Part shown: piece by piece, positions 54,310 through 64,000 of the stretch
How positions within the stretch are numbered: position 1 is the first letter of the stretch
Layout of the letters: each line of letters begins with the position of its first letter
Position numbers and translations under genes: made by a program
Source of the DNA: Curtobacterium sp. MCPF17_052
GTDB lineage: Bacteria; Actinomycetota; Actinomycetes; Actinomycetales; Microbacteriaceae
Length of the DNA: 64,000 nucleotides
NCBI RefSeq assembly: GCF_003234085.1
Contig: NZ_QKSD01000016.1
Coordinates: 31,718-95,717, forward strand
Direction of reading: 5' to 3'
Notes under the pieces: model-generated
What the model was told of the DNA's origin: nothing
Seen by the model: only the letters and a program-made list of their open reading frames with translations
Database searches by the model: none

Positions 54310-55341
54310 ATGGAACACAGACTCCTCGGCAACAGCGGGACAGTGGTGTCATCGCTGACCCTCGGCACCATGACGTTCGGCAGCGAAGCCGACGAACCCA
54401 CCTCCCACGCCATCATCGACGCCTTCGTGGCCGGCGGCGGCACCTTCATCGACACCGCGGACGTGTACTCGGGCAACGAGTCCGAGCGCATCATCGGCCG
54501 CTGGCTCCAGGCACACCCCACCGAGGCGCAGCAGGTCGTCCTCGCCACCAAGGGCCGCTTCCCACAGGGCGACGGTCCGAACGACCTCGGCCTGTCGCGC
54601 CGACACCTGCGCGTCGCGCTCGACGCCTCGCTGGAGCGGCTCGGCGTCGACCACATCGACCTCTACCAGATGCACGCGTGGGACGCCCTGACCCCGATCG
54701 AGGAGACCCTGCGCTTCCTCGACGACGCCGTCTCGGCCGGCAAGATCGGGTCCTACGGGTTCTCGAACTACCTCGGCTACCAGGTCACGAAGGCCGTCTA
54801 CGAGGCGAAGGCGCACGGCTGGGCGCCCCCCGTCACCCTGCAGCCGCAGTACAACCTGCTCGTCCGCGACATCGAGCACGAGGTCGTGCCCGCCTGCCTC
54901 GACGCCGGCCTCGGCCTGCTGCCGTGGTCGCCGCTCGCCGGTGGCTGGCTGTCCGGCAAGTACCAGCGTGACGAGGCCCCGACCGGCTCGACGCGTCTGG
55001 GGGAGGACCCGAAGCGCGGTATGGAGGCGTGGGAGGCCCGCAACGCCGACGAGCGCACCTGGCAGGTGCTCGACGTGGTGTCCGGAGTCGCCGAGGCGCA
55101 CGGTGCCTCGCGATCCCAGGTGTCCCTCGCCTGGCTCCTCGCCCGCCCGGCCGTGACCAGCGTCATCCTCGGTGCCCGGACGGTCGAGCAGCTGCAGGAC
55201 AACCTCGGTGCGGCGGACCTGGTGCTCGAGGACGCCGAGCTCCGGGCCCTCACCGACGCCAGTGCACCCCGGGTGGACGACTACCCGTACGGCACGGCCG
55301 GCGTCGCGCAGCGCGAGCGGAAGATCAGCGGCGGCCGCTGA
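54310..55341 (+). CDS. Aldo/keto reductase
   Basis: This 343-aa NADPH-dependent oxidoreductase shows family landmarks: LGTMTFGSE near residue 19, catalytic FIDTADVYSGNESERIIGRWL near 50 (Asp, Tyr), lysine in VVLATKGRF near 80, histidine in DLYQMHAWDA near 120, and a C-terminal cofactor region VTSVILGARTVEQLQDNL near 290. The substrate is unknown. ATG 54310 is placed right after a -10-like hexamer. The upstream extension of the frame overlaps the duplication. A terminator follows. Confidence 0.93.
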   Translation: MEHRLLGNSGTVVSSLTLGTMTFGSEADEPTSHAIIDAFVAGGGTFIDTADVYSGNESERIIGRWLQAHPTEAQQVVLATKGRFPQGDGPNDLGLSRRHLRVALDASLERLGVDHIDLYQMHAWDALTPIEETLRFLDDAVSAGKIGSYGFSNYLGYQVTKAVYEAKAHGWAPPVTLQPQYNLLVRDIEHEVVPACLDAGLGLLPWSPLAGGWLSGKYQRDEAPTGSTRLGEDPKRGMEAWEARNADERTWQVLDVVSGVAEAHGASRSQVSLAWLLARPAVTSVILGARTVEQLQDNLGAADLVLEDAELRALTDASAPRVDDYPYGTAGVAQRERKISGGR

Positions 55342-55519
55342 ACCGGCGCCACCGGGCACCGCGGACCGGCGGTGCTGCCCGCTGGATGATGCGGGAAACC
55401 GCTGATGTCGTCCGGCAGCGTGGACCCGGTGGTCCTGCGGATGTCAGGATCGACGCACGGCCGGCTGGTTACCGCGCCGAGCGCCGGGAACGCCCCTGAT
55501 CCGTGTTCCACCCGCGCCG

Positions 55520-55550
55520 GAGCCCCGAGCGACCTGGTCGCTCGGGGCTC
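55520..55550 (+). terminator. Terminator after the aldo/keto reductase
   Basis: GAGCCCCGAGCGACC at 55520-55534 pairs perfectly with 55536-55550. The innermost pairs must open to form a loop. The rest of the gap 55342-55617 shows no gene. Confidence 0.8.
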
Positions 55551-55605
55551 TGCTCATGCCCCGGTGCTGCTCGTGCCCGGGGGCTCCTCCCGTCCGGGCG
55601 GCTGC

Positions 55606-55611
55606 TAGCGT
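55606..55611 (+). promoter_or_regulatory. -10-like TAGCGT, leaderless arrangement
   Basis: TAGCGT lies 6 bases before GTG 55618. Confidence 0.5.
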
Positions 55612-55617
55612 CCTGAG

Positions 55618-56952
55618 GTGCTCGAAACGACCCCCGTCCCGGTCGACGTCCGTCGTCGGCGCGCCCTGACGCACCCGATCCTGACGTGGGTCGTCGCCGC
55701 CGTGCTCGCTGTCGCCTCGAGCCTGTGGATGTGGCACCGGCTCGGCTGGCCGACCCGGGGGATCGCCTGGGCCGAGGACTCCGGCGTCTTCCTCAACGAA
55801 CGGCTGGAGCTCGGCGCCGTGCCGTCGCTGCTCCACCCGTACAGCGGCTACCTGCACCTGGTCCCGCGGATCGTGGTGGACGCGGCCGTCGCGCTCTGGC
55901 CGATCCAGGACTACGCGATGGTCGTCACGGCGCTGTCCTGCTGCGTGATCGGCATCGTCAGCGCGACCGTGTTCGTCCTGGCGCGTGACGTCGTCCGGTC
56001 GGCACCGCTCCGGGCGCTCCTGGCGGTCGTGCCCGCGCTCGCGCCGATGGGTGTCGTCGAGATCGCCGGCAACACCGCGAACCTGCACTGGTACCTGCTC
56101 TTCCTGGCGCCCTGGGTCTTCGCGTTCCGGCCGCGGTCCTGGTGGAGCAGCGCGAGCCTGGCCGTCGCCGCGCTCGCCATCACCCTGACCGAGATACAGG
56201 CGGCCCTCTTCGTGCCGCTCTTCCTGTTCGGGTTCCGGAGCCGCCGGGGTGTCCCGGTCGTGGCCGCCGCGTTCCTGGGGCTCGCCGCGCAGGCCGCCAC
56301 GACCCTCCAGGCGCCGCGTCCGCGGACCCCGAGCGACGCGAGTCCGCTCGACATCGCCGCCGGGTTCCTCGCGCAACCCGTCGCCGGCTCGTGGAACGGG
56401 GACGTGCGGGAGGTCGGGGTCACGATCGTGCACCTCGGGTGGTGGGTCGTCGTCGTGCCGGCGGTCGTGGTGCTGGCGGTGCTCGTCCTCGGACTGGTGC
56501 GACGACGAGGAGCGAGCCGGTGGATGATCGTCGCGCTCGGTGCCGCGCCCGCCGTGCTCTGGGTCGCTGCCCTGCGGGTGAACGCCGTCCCGAGCATGTT
56601 CGCGGAGTGGAACGAGGCCTCGTTCCAGCGGTTCGGCCCCTACCGGTACGCCGCCGCGGCGTCGATGTTCCTGCTGGCCGCGGTCGTCGTCGCCGCGGAC
56701 GTCTGCATCGGCCGCGGCCGTGTGGTGCTGCCGGTGCTCGGCTGGGTCCTCGTCGCGAGCGTCGTCGCCGCCGGGGTCCTCAACGTCCACGCCGAGACCC
56801 GACGGGCCGACGGGCCGGTCTGGTCCACCCAGGTGCAGCGACAGGGCGCGGCCGTCTGCTCAGTCGACCCGGACGGGACGGTGCGCATCGAGGCGTCGCC
56901 GCGCCCGCGCCTGTGGACGGCAGAGGTGCCCTGTGCTCGGCTCGAGCACTAG
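55618..56952 (+). CDS. Polytopic membrane protein, first of a tandem pair
   Basis: This 444-aa integral membrane protein of unknown function has about ten hydrophobic helices. After the first helix comes an acidic extracytoplasmic loop (GIAWAEDSGVFLNERLELG) and HPYSGYLHLVPRIVVD. A later cluster has NLHWYLLFLAPWVFAFRPRSWW, and the C-terminal domain has a cysteine near each end. The WAED-type acidic loop and topology recall GT-C glycosyltransferases that use polyprenyl-linked sugars, but no firm family is recognised. The GTG start follows a -10-like hexamer. It is paralogous to, and overlaps by 20 bases, the next gene. Confidence 0.82.
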   Translation: MLETTPVPVDVRRRRALTHPILTWVVAAVLAVASSLWMWHRLGWPTRGIAWAEDSGVFLNERLELGAVPSLLHPYSGYLHLVPRIVVDAAVALWPIQDYAMVVTALSCCVIGIVSATVFVLARDVVRSAPLRALLAVVPALAPMGVVEIAGNTANLHWYLLFLAPWVFAFRPRSWWSSASLAVAALAITLTEIQAALFVPLFLFGFRSRRGVPVVAAAFLGLAAQAATTLQAPRPRTPSDASPLDIAAGFLAQPVAGSWNGDVREVGVTIVHLGWWVVVVPAVVVLAVLVLGLVRRRGASRWMIVALGAAPAVLWVAALRVNAVPSMFAEWNEASFQRFGPYRYAAAASMFLLAAVVVAADVCIGRGRVVLPVLGWVLVASVVAAGVLNVHAETRRADGPVWSTQVQRQGAAVCSVDPDGTVRIEASPRPRLWTAEVPCARLEH

Positions 56953-58330
56953 CCCGTCCCGGGCCGACCGCCCGTCCCCAGCCGACCGCCCGATCCGGGC
57001 CGCGCTCGTCGCACTGGTCGTGCTGGTGCTCGCGACGGCCACCGCCTGGTTCCGCCTGGACCCGGTGCAACGGGCGACGCTGTGGGCAGAGGACGGCCGG
57101 GACTTCGTCTCCGCGGACATGGTCGACGGATTCGGTGCCACCCTCTTCCGACCGTTCGGCGGCTACCTGCAGGTCGTCCCGCGCCTCGTCGCCGCGATCA
57201 GCAGCACGATCGCCCGGCCGGAGCACCTCGCCCAGACGGTCACACTGCTCTCGTGCGCGGTGGTCGGTGCCGTGAGCGCGCTGCTGTACCTGTACGGGCG
57301 CACGATGCTGCGGAGCCGGGTCGCACCGTTCCTGCTCGCGGCCGTGCCCCCGCTGATCCCGACCGCGCCACGTGAGGCACTCGGGACGATGAACAACCTG
57401 CACTCGTTCCTGCTGCTCCTGGTCCCCGTCGTCCTCCTGGTCGTGCCGCGGTCCTGGTGGACCTCGACCGCGACCGCCGTCCTGGTCGCCGTCGTCGTGC
57501 TCAGCGAGACGCAGGCGCTGCTCTTCACCCCGTTGCTCCTGGCGGGGATCCGCCGACGCGAGAAGTGGCCGGTCGCCGCCGCGTTCCTCCTGGCCGGCGC
57601 GGCGCAGGTCGTCACGGCGGTGCAGTACCCCCGTCCGTCGATCAGCTACGGGTCGGCCACGCCCGTGACGTTCGCGGACGTCGTCGTCGGCTTCGTCACC
57701 GTCCCGCTGACCACGGTGTGGACCACCCGCCTCGGATCGGTGGGCGACCTGATCAGCGCCTCGGGGATGACCCCGATCGTCGTGCTCACCGTCGTCTGCG
57801 TCGCGGTGGCCGTGACGGGCATCGCCTGCGGCGGTGTGGTGCACCGGTGGCTCGTCCCCGCGACGGTCCTCGGGGCTGCGGCGCTCTGGTCGGCCGCGCT
57901 CCTGGTTACCCCGGCCGGCGCGTTCGCGTTCACCGAGGGTGTGGCGGACCACGTCGCGCACTTCGGCACGATCCGCTACGCGACGGTGAGCTCCGGGTTC
58001 CTGCTGCTCGCACTGGTGGTCACCGCCGACGCGCTGTGGAGCCCGCGCCGTGCTCGTGTGCCGGATCGGGGCCGGCGCCGAGCACGGGCCCGTCGCGGCG
58101 CTGCCGTCGTGGTCGCACTGGCGGTCGCGGTCCCGCTCGTGGTCAACGTCCACGACACCGGCCACGCCACCCGGTCCGACGGTCCGACGATCACGTCGCA
58201 GGTGCCCGCCGCACGTGCGACGTGTGCGAGCCGCGGCGCCGACGGGCGGGGGACCGCACTGCTCCGACAGTCGCCGGACCGATCGCCGTGGACCGTCACG
58301 CTGACGTGCGAGTACCTGCAGCGTCGGTGA
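56933..58330 (+). CDS. Polytopic membrane protein, second of a tandem pair
   Basis: This 465-aa membrane protein repeats the layout of its upstream neighbour: TLWAEDGRDFVSADM, FRPFGGYLQVVPRLVAA, NLHSFLLLLVPVVLLVVPRSWW, SETQALLFTPLLLAGIRRREKWPVAAAFLLAGAAQ and YPRPS. It probably arose by tandem duplication. GTG 56933 is chosen because CAGAGG lies 6 bases upstream and the N-terminus then leads into the first helix. Function could be a GT-C-like glycosyltransferase or polymer-exporting protein. Only the paralogy and topology are seen directly. Confidence 0.8.
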   Translation: MLGSSTSPSRADRPSPADRPIRAALVALVVLVLATATAWFRLDPVQRATLWAEDGRDFVSADMVDGFGATLFRPFGGYLQVVPRLVAAISSTIARPEHLAQTVTLLSCAVVGAVSALLYLYGRTMLRSRVAPFLLAAVPPLIPTAPREALGTMNNLHSFLLLLVPVVLLVVPRSWWTSTATAVLVAVVVLSETQALLFTPLLLAGIRRREKWPVAAAFLLAGAAQVVTAVQYPRPSISYGSATPVTFADVVVGFVTVPLTTVWTTRLGSVGDLISASGMTPIVVLTVVCVAVAVTGIACGGVVHRWLVPATVLGAAALWSAALLVTPAGAFAFTEGVADHVAHFGTIRYATVSSGFLLLALVVTADALWSPRRARVPDRGRRRARARRGAAVVVALAVAVPLVVNVHDTGHATRSDGPTITSQVPAARATCASRGADGRGTALLRQSPDRSPWTVTLTCEYLQRR

Positions 58331-58364
58331 CCGTGGGACGGGGAACGGCGCGTGTGGACCTGAG

Positions 58365-58437
58365 GGCCGGCAGCGGGACTTGAACCCGCAACCCCCGTAT
58401 TACAAGTACGGTGCGCTACCAATTGCGCCATGCCGGC
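58365..58437 (-). tRNA. tRNA-Thr (anticodon TGT)
   Basis: The minus strand folds as a 73-nt tRNA. The acceptor stem is GCCGGCA with TGCCGGC, the D arm GCGC-AATTGGTA-GCGC, the anticodon arm CCGTA-CTTGTAA-TACGG with TGT at 34-36, and the T arm GCGGG-TTCAAGT-CCCGC. CCA is not encoded. The discriminator base is C, slightly unusual for tRNA-Thr. Confidence 0.95.
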
Positions 58438-58468
58438 TGACCCGCCCATCGTACCGGGCAGGACACGA

Positions 58469-58502
58469 CGACGGCGCCCGAGCCGCAGCCCGGGCGCCGT
58501 CG
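58469..58502 (-). terminator. Terminator after msrB
   Basis: CGACGGCGCCCG at 58469-58480 pairs perfectly with 58491-58502, just beyond the msrB stop on the minus strand. Confidence 0.8.
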
Positions 58503-58510
58503 CCTGTTCG

Positions 58511-58912
58511 CTACTCCTTCGCCGAGAAGTTGAGCGAGATCGAGTTCATGCAGTAGCGGTCGCCCGTGGGGGTCCCGAAGCCGTCCGGGAACACGTGGCC
58601 GAGGTGCCCGCCGCAGTTCGCGCAGCGGACCTCGGTGCGCGCCATACCGAGGGACTTGTCCTCGATGAGCTGCACCGCCGCCGGGTCGACCGACTCGTAG
58701 AACGAGGGCCAGCCGCAGCCGGAGTCGAACTTCGTGCCGCTCTTGAACAGTTCCGCGCCACACGCGGCACACGTGTAGACCCCGGCACGCTCCTCGTCGA
58801 GGAGCTCACCCGTCCACGGGCGCTCCGTTCCGGCCTGGCGGAGCACGGCGTACTGGTCCGGCGAGAGCTCCTCGCGCCACTGGGCGTCGGACTTGTCGAC
58901 GTTGTATGCCAT
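58511..58912 (-). CDS. msrB: Peptide-methionine (R)-S-oxide reductase
   Basis: It reduces the R form of methionine sulfoxide in proteins. The protein has 133 aa, usual length. Zinc cysteines are seen in YTCAACGAELF and RCANCGGHLGHVFPDG. The substrate region is SGCGWPSFYESV. The catalytic cysteine is in RYCMNSISLNF near residue 124. ATG 58910-58912 has a strong AGGAGG upstream. It sits next to a GNAT gene on the other strand. Confidence 0.97.
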   Translation of the reverse strand: MAYNVDKSDAQWREELSPDQYAVLRQAGTERPWTGELLDEERAGVYTCAACGAELFKSGTKFDSGCGWPSFYESVDPAAVQLIEDKSLGMARTEVRCANCGGHLGHVFPDGFGTPTGDRYCMNSISLNFSAKE

Positions 58913-58972
58913 GTGCGTACCTCCTGGTTCCGACCGGGACTCGTGTCCACCGGTCATCGTGCGTCACATCAG

Positions 58973-58978
58973 TAAACT
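58973..58978 (+). promoter_or_regulatory. -10-like TAAACT, leaderless arrangement
   Basis: TAAACT lies 7 bases before ATG 58986. Confidence 0.6.
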
Positions 58979-58985
58979 CCGGGGG

Positions 58986-59462
58986 ATGTCCGGTCATTCC
59001 GTCCACCACGCTCGCTGGGAACACCTGACGACCGACGAACTGTACGACATCGTCCGGCTGCGGAACCGGGTGTTCGCCCTCGAACAACGGGTCACCGCCG
59101 AGGACTTCGACGGCCGCGACCGCGAGCCCGACACCGAGCACTGGTGGTCCGGTACCCCGGACGCGCCGGCCACCGGCTACCTCCGCCTGGTCCGCCCGGC
59201 AGCGGACGAGCCGCACCCCGACGCCACCGTCGCCCCGACCCGGGTGATCGGCCGGGTCGCCACCCACCCGGACCACCGCGGCAAGGGCGTCGCCGGCCGG
59301 TTGGTCGCCGCAGCGCTCGCGGTGCACGGGCACGAGGCGTTCGTGCTGCACGCCCAGCAGTACGTCGCCGCGCTCTACGAACGCCACGGCTTCGTCCGCT
59401 TCGGCGTCCCCTACGACGAGGCGGGTATCACCCACGTCGGCATGTACCGCCCGGCGTCCTGA
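58986..59462 (+). CDS. GNAT-family N-acetyltransferase, ElaA-like
   Basis: This 158-aa protein has the ElaA start (LTTDELYDIVRLRNRVFALEQRVTAEDFDGRD, residues 15-46) and the acetyl-CoA site VIGRVATHPDHRGKGVAGRLVAAAL near 87-111, then LHAQQYVAALYERHGFVRFG and a C-terminal GITHVGMYRP. The substrate is unknown. It starts seven bases after a -10-like TAAACT, so the mRNA is probably leaderless. The stop overlaps the next ATG by one base. Confidence 0.9.
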   Translation: MSGHSVHHARWEHLTTDELYDIVRLRNRVFALEQRVTAEDFDGRDREPDTEHWWSGTPDAPATGYLRLVRPAADEPHPDATVAPTRVIGRVATHPDHRGKGVAGRLVAAALAVHGHEAFVLHAQQYVAALYERHGFVRFGVPYDEAGITHVGMYRPAS

Positions 59463-60517
59463 TGGACACCCGCGAGCGCTACCGCACCTACGCGGACCGG
59501 ATCGCGTCCGTCTCGCCCGCCTACGCCGGCTGGGCCGACTCCCTGGACGATGACCTCGTCGCGCTGCTGGACGAGGTCCCCGAGACACAGCGTCAGCCGG
59601 AACTGCTGTTCGCGGTCGCACGACGGCTCGGCGCCGACCCGATGGACGCCGGTTCGCTCCGCGCACTCGGCCGGGAGGCCCGCCCCGCCCTGGTCACGGC
59701 CCTCACCACCGCCACCGTGCAGGCCAACGACCCGCGTCGGCTCGCCCCCGTCGTCCCGGTGCTCGCTGCGCTCGCCGCAGCGTCCGACGGGCCGCTCGGG
59801 CTGGTCGACGTCGGAGCCGCCGCCGGGCTCTGCTCGATCCCGGACCGGGTGACGCTCGACCACCGGCAACGCGCCCCGGAACGGACGTCGCGCCCCCTCG
59901 CGACGGAGCGCGACGCCCGTACCGGAGCGCTCGACCCACTCGTCCGGATGCACACCGCCGTGCCCGGGCCGGCGGTGCACCTCGTCGCGGACGTCACCGG
60001 GACGCCGCCGGACCCCGCCACGACGTCGATCCGGATCGGTGTGCGCATCGCCCTCGACCCGAACCCGATCGACCCGGCGGCACCGGGAGCCCTCGAGCGA
60101 CTCGTCGAGGCCGTCCCACCCGAGGTGACGGACCGGACCGCCCTGATGCGCGAGGCGTTGCGCGCGACGGTGGTCGAGCCTCCCGTCCGGGTCCGCGGCA
60201 GCGTGCCGGACGACCTGGACCGGGCACTCGACGCGGTGCCGGACGACTGCGAGCCGGTCGTCCTCACGACGGGGACGCTCGTCTACGTGCCCGGCGCCGG
60301 ACGGCAGCGCCTGGTCGACCGGCTCCGTGAACGCGACGTGCGGTGGGTGGCGCTGGAGCGGACCGGCATCCTCGCCGGGGTCGCCGCGACGCTGCCGGAG
60401 GACGTGGACCCCGCGGACCCGGACGCGTTCGCGACGCTGTCCCTCGACGGCCGGGCGCTCGCCGTGTCCGACGCCTTCGGGACCCGGGTCCGGTGGTTCG
60501 GCCGCACGCTCCGCTGA
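59462..60517 (+). CDS. DUF2332 family protein
   Basis: This 351-aa soluble protein fits the DUF2332 family by its layout: RERYRTYADRIASVSPAYAGWADSL at the N-terminus, VARRLGADPMDAGSLRALG, GLVDVGAAAGLCSIPDRV (a SAM-methyltransferase-like glycine motif near residue 117), RIGVRIALDPNPIDPA and a C-terminal WVALERTGILAGVA. The function is not established. A Rossmann-like fold is plausible. It is coupled to the GNAT gene by a one-base overlap. Confidence 0.85.
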   Translation: MDTRERYRTYADRIASVSPAYAGWADSLDDDLVALLDEVPETQRQPELLFAVARRLGADPMDAGSLRALGREARPALVTALTTATVQANDPRRLAPVVPVLAALAAASDGPLGLVDVGAAAGLCSIPDRVTLDHRQRAPERTSRPLATERDARTGALDPLVRMHTAVPGPAVHLVADVTGTPPDPATTSIRIGVRIALDPNPIDPAAPGALERLVEAVPPEVTDRTALMREALRATVVEPPVRVRGSVPDDLDRALDAVPDDCEPVVLTTGTLVYVPGAGRQRLVDRLRERDVRWVALERTGILAGVAATLPEDVDPADPDAFATLSLDGRALAVSDAFGTRVRWFGRTLR

Positions 60518-60570
60518 GCGGGTTCCGCGACAGTCCAGCGCCGTGCCAGGGTCGACCTGCCGAGCGCCCC

Positions 60571-60576
60571 TACGAT
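60571..60576 (+). promoter_or_regulatory. -10-like TACGAT before the DUF3263 gene
   Basis: TACGAT overlaps an in-frame ATG at 60575, which argues that translation starts at GTG 60614 further down. Confidence 0.45.
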
Positions 60577-60613
60577 GTGCGAGACCTGCAACCCGTCCGC
60601 GATCGGAACCACA

Positions 60614-60913
60614 GTGACCGCCCTCCCCACCGACGAGCTCACCGAGCTCGCCAAGCACGTGCTCGCGTTCGAGCACGAGCGGGCACGGCACGACCGGACG
60701 AAGGAAGCGGAGATCCGCGTCGAGTTCGACATGTCGCCGACGCGGTACTACCAGGTGTTGAACCGGGTGATCGACTCTCCGGCGGCCCTGGCGTACGACC
60801 CGCAGCTGGTCACCCGGCTGCAGCGTCTCCGCCGGGCCCGGACGAGTGCCCGTGCTGCCCGCAGCTTCGTCGCGCCCCCGGCCGACCACGAAGGACGTGA
60901 AGAGGAACGATGA
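60614..60913 (+). CDS. DUF3263 small protein
   Basis: This 99-aa protein is typical of the actinobacterial DUF3263 family: LAKHVLAFEHERARHDRTKEAEIRVEFDMSPTRYYQVLNRVIDSPAALAYDPQLVTRLQRLRRAR (residues about 11-75). The RYYQVLNRVID segment looks like a helix-turn-helix, so DNA binding is plausible. I chose GTG 60614 over ATG 60575, which lies inside a -10-like element. It overlaps the LytR_C gene by four bases, a pairing also seen in mycobacteria. Confidence 0.85.
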   Translation: MTALPTDELTELAKHVLAFEHERARHDRTKEAEIRVEFDMSPTRYYQVLNRVIDSPAALAYDPQLVTRLQRLRRARTSARAARSFVAPPADHEGREEER

Positions 60914-61515
60914 CGAGATTCCCGCGAGACCGGTTCGACGACGTCACCGACGGCCCCCGGGTCGGGGCGCACCGCGGTGCTGCCCGTCGGGGTGGTGGGT
61001 GGATCGTGTTCGCGTGGGCGGCCCTCGCGACGGGTGTCCTCGTGGGCGTCGGTGTGCTCGTGCTCGCACTCGCCAACGGCAGTTTCCAGTTCACCGAGGG
61101 CAGTGGCGGAGCGACGTCGGCCCCGTCGTCGTCGGCGTCGGCGTCCTCGACCCCGACCGGCGGTGCGTCGGCCAGTCCGGAGCCGTCGGGCGAGGCGTCC
61201 AGCTCCGCGCCGGCTGCCGCCGCGTCCCCGTCCGACCAGGGCGCGACGACCCTCGTGGTGCTGAACGGGACCTCGACCACGGGCCTCGCCGCGAACGCCT
61301 CCACGAAGCTCACCGGCGCCGGGTGGAAGGTGACCTCCACGGGCGACGCCGGCACCACGGGGTCGACGCAGACCATCGTCTACTACCAGCAGGAGTCGCA
61401 GGCAGCGCTCGCGGAGGGCATCGCGCAGTCGCTCGGGACCTCCGCGGTGCAGCAGTCGGCGGCCTTCCCGAACGCCGACGTGTCGGTCGTCCTCGGAGCC
61501 GACTACACCGGCTGA
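60910..61515 (+). CDS. LytR_C-domain membrane protein
   Basis: This 201-aa protein has a cytoplasmic basic N-terminus and a membrane helix near residues 31-55 (WIVFAWAALATGVLVGVGVLVLALA). A Ser/Ala/Pro-rich spacer of about 55 residues leads to a C-terminal LytR_C domain (TTLVVLNGTSTTGLAANASTKLTGAGWKVTSTGDAG near 115-150). In LytR-CpsA-Psr proteins this domain accompanies a ligase domain, which is absent here. The role is likely envelope-related but unknown. Confidence 0.9.
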   Translation: MTRFPRDRFDDVTDGPRVGAHRGAARRGGGWIVFAWAALATGVLVGVGVLVLALANGSFQFTEGSGGATSAPSSSASASSTPTGGASASPEPSGEASSSAPAAAASPSDQGATTLVVLNGTSTTGLAANASTKLTGAGWKVTSTGDAGTTGSTQTIVYYQQESQAALAEGIAQSLGTSAVQQSAAFPNADVSVVLGADYTG

Positions 61516-61767
61516 GCGTGCTGTTCCGGGGCTCTGTGTTTCCGGCACGTTGCGGATGGTGGATCGCTCCGTGAAATACGTGTCACACCCCTTGCCGAAA
61601 TCGTGACACTCGGTCAGAGTCACGAGTGGTCATCCCGTGGTCGCGACAGGTCCTCACTTCAGAGGGGATGTCGCGCGATCGGGAGAGGCGACACGGCCTC
61701 GGACCCGACGGCACCATTTGCGATGGTGGCGTCGTTCGCACCAGCAGTACCGCAGGGAGCAAGGAAC
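61516..61767. other. Long leader region before the cold-shock gene
   Basis: These 252 bases carry no credible gene. GC content drops near 61580-61620. A long 5' UTR is typical of cold-shock genes and may fold into a temperature-responsive structure. I cannot place the promoter with confidence. Confidence 0.45.
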
Positions 61768-61971
61768 ATGGCCAACGGAACCGTGAAGTGGTTCAACGCC
61801 GAGAAGGGCTTCGGCTTCATCACCGTGGATGGAGGGGGCCAGGACGTGTTCGTGCACTACTCGGCCATCGACATGAACGGCTACAAGGTCCTCGAGGAGG
61901 GCCAGGCAGTGACGTTCGACGTCGGGACCGGGTCGAAGGGCCCGCAGGCCGAGTCGGTCCGTCCCGCCTGA
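61768..61971 (+). CDS. cspA: Cold-shock protein
   Basis: This 67-aa single-domain OB-fold RNA chaperone has both RNP motifs: [17 protein letters not shown] (KGFGFI near residue 13) and DVFVHYSAI near 26. ATG 61768 has an AAGGA site. It stands alone, with a hairpin after it and groEL further downstream. Confidence 0.96.
   Translation: MANGTVKWFNAEKGFGFITVDGGGQDVFVHYSAIDMNGYKVLEEGQAVTFDVGTGSKGPQAESVRPA

Positions 61972-64000
<2,029 letters not shown>

Overview
The window is about 64 kb of very GC-rich DNA from a Gram-positive actinobacterium. It is most likely a member of the Microbacteriaceae, possibly Curtobacterium or a close relative. The evidence is the codon bias, the mycothiol synthase gene, GlnR, SigK/RskA, SenX3-RegX3, CarD, MutT1 next to Ppk, and a HrcA/CIRCE-type groEL. 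Species assignment is inference. No insertion sequence, prophage or CRISPR array is visible.

Layout. 1-2.0 kb: one-carbon folate genes glyA (cut by the window edge) and folD. 2.3-6.3 kb: a Leloir galactose island, with galT-galK divergent from a DeoR regulator and an aldose 1-epimerase. 6.4-8.4 kb: a small unknown gene, a TetR regulator, tRNA-Lys and a conserved unknown gene. 9.2-10.6 kb: sigK-rskA. 11-18.6 kb: phosphate genes pstSCAB and ppk with a mutT1-like gene. 18.8-32.3 kb: an accessory region that looks like a type VII secretion-like locus. It holds a WXG100-like protein followed by decayed coding sequence, two paralogous small membrane proteins, a small helical protein, a 932-aa coiled-coil lipoprotein, a membrane-anchored periplasmic-binding-protein-like protein, a 1420-aa FHA-FtsK/SpoIIIE ATPase of EssC type, and a transmembrane Ser/Thr kinase. 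32.4-37 kb: mshD, glnR, two small membrane proteins, a nitrobindin-like protein, ygfZ and a methyltransferase. 37.1-41.2 kb: gpmA, a small P-loop kinase, phoU, senX3 and regX3. 41.4-46.5 kb: an LpqE-like lipoprotein, carD, fused ispDF, cysS and rlmB, in the same order as in mycobacteria. 46.8-58.3 kb: DUF4032, an MsiK-type ABC ATPase, a DsbA-like protein, a zinc metallopeptidase, an aldolase-like protein, NAD(P)HX epimerase, an alpha/beta hydrolase, an aldo/keto reductase and two tandem polytopic membrane proteins. 58.4-64 kb: tRNA-Thr, msrB, GNAT, DUF2332, DUF3263, LytR_C, csp, groEL and a possible peroxiredoxin fragment.

How the parts connect. Phosphate control is visible in the DNA. Runs of GGTGAAC-like units in an 11-bp register sit upstream of pstS and between phoU and senX3, as expected for a RegX3/PhoP-type regulator. 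The type VII-like locus combines an EssC-like motor with an active-looking kinase that has EssB-like topology and a surface-directed coiled-coil lipoprotein. EccB, EccD and mycosin genes are not seen.

The non-coding DNA is unusually structured. There are paired long palindromes in convergent intergenic gaps (two families), terminator hairpins sharing a GGGAGGC core, several short tandem repeats, and a repeated promoter design in which a -10-like hexamer lies 6-9 bases before the start codon, implying leaderless mRNAs.
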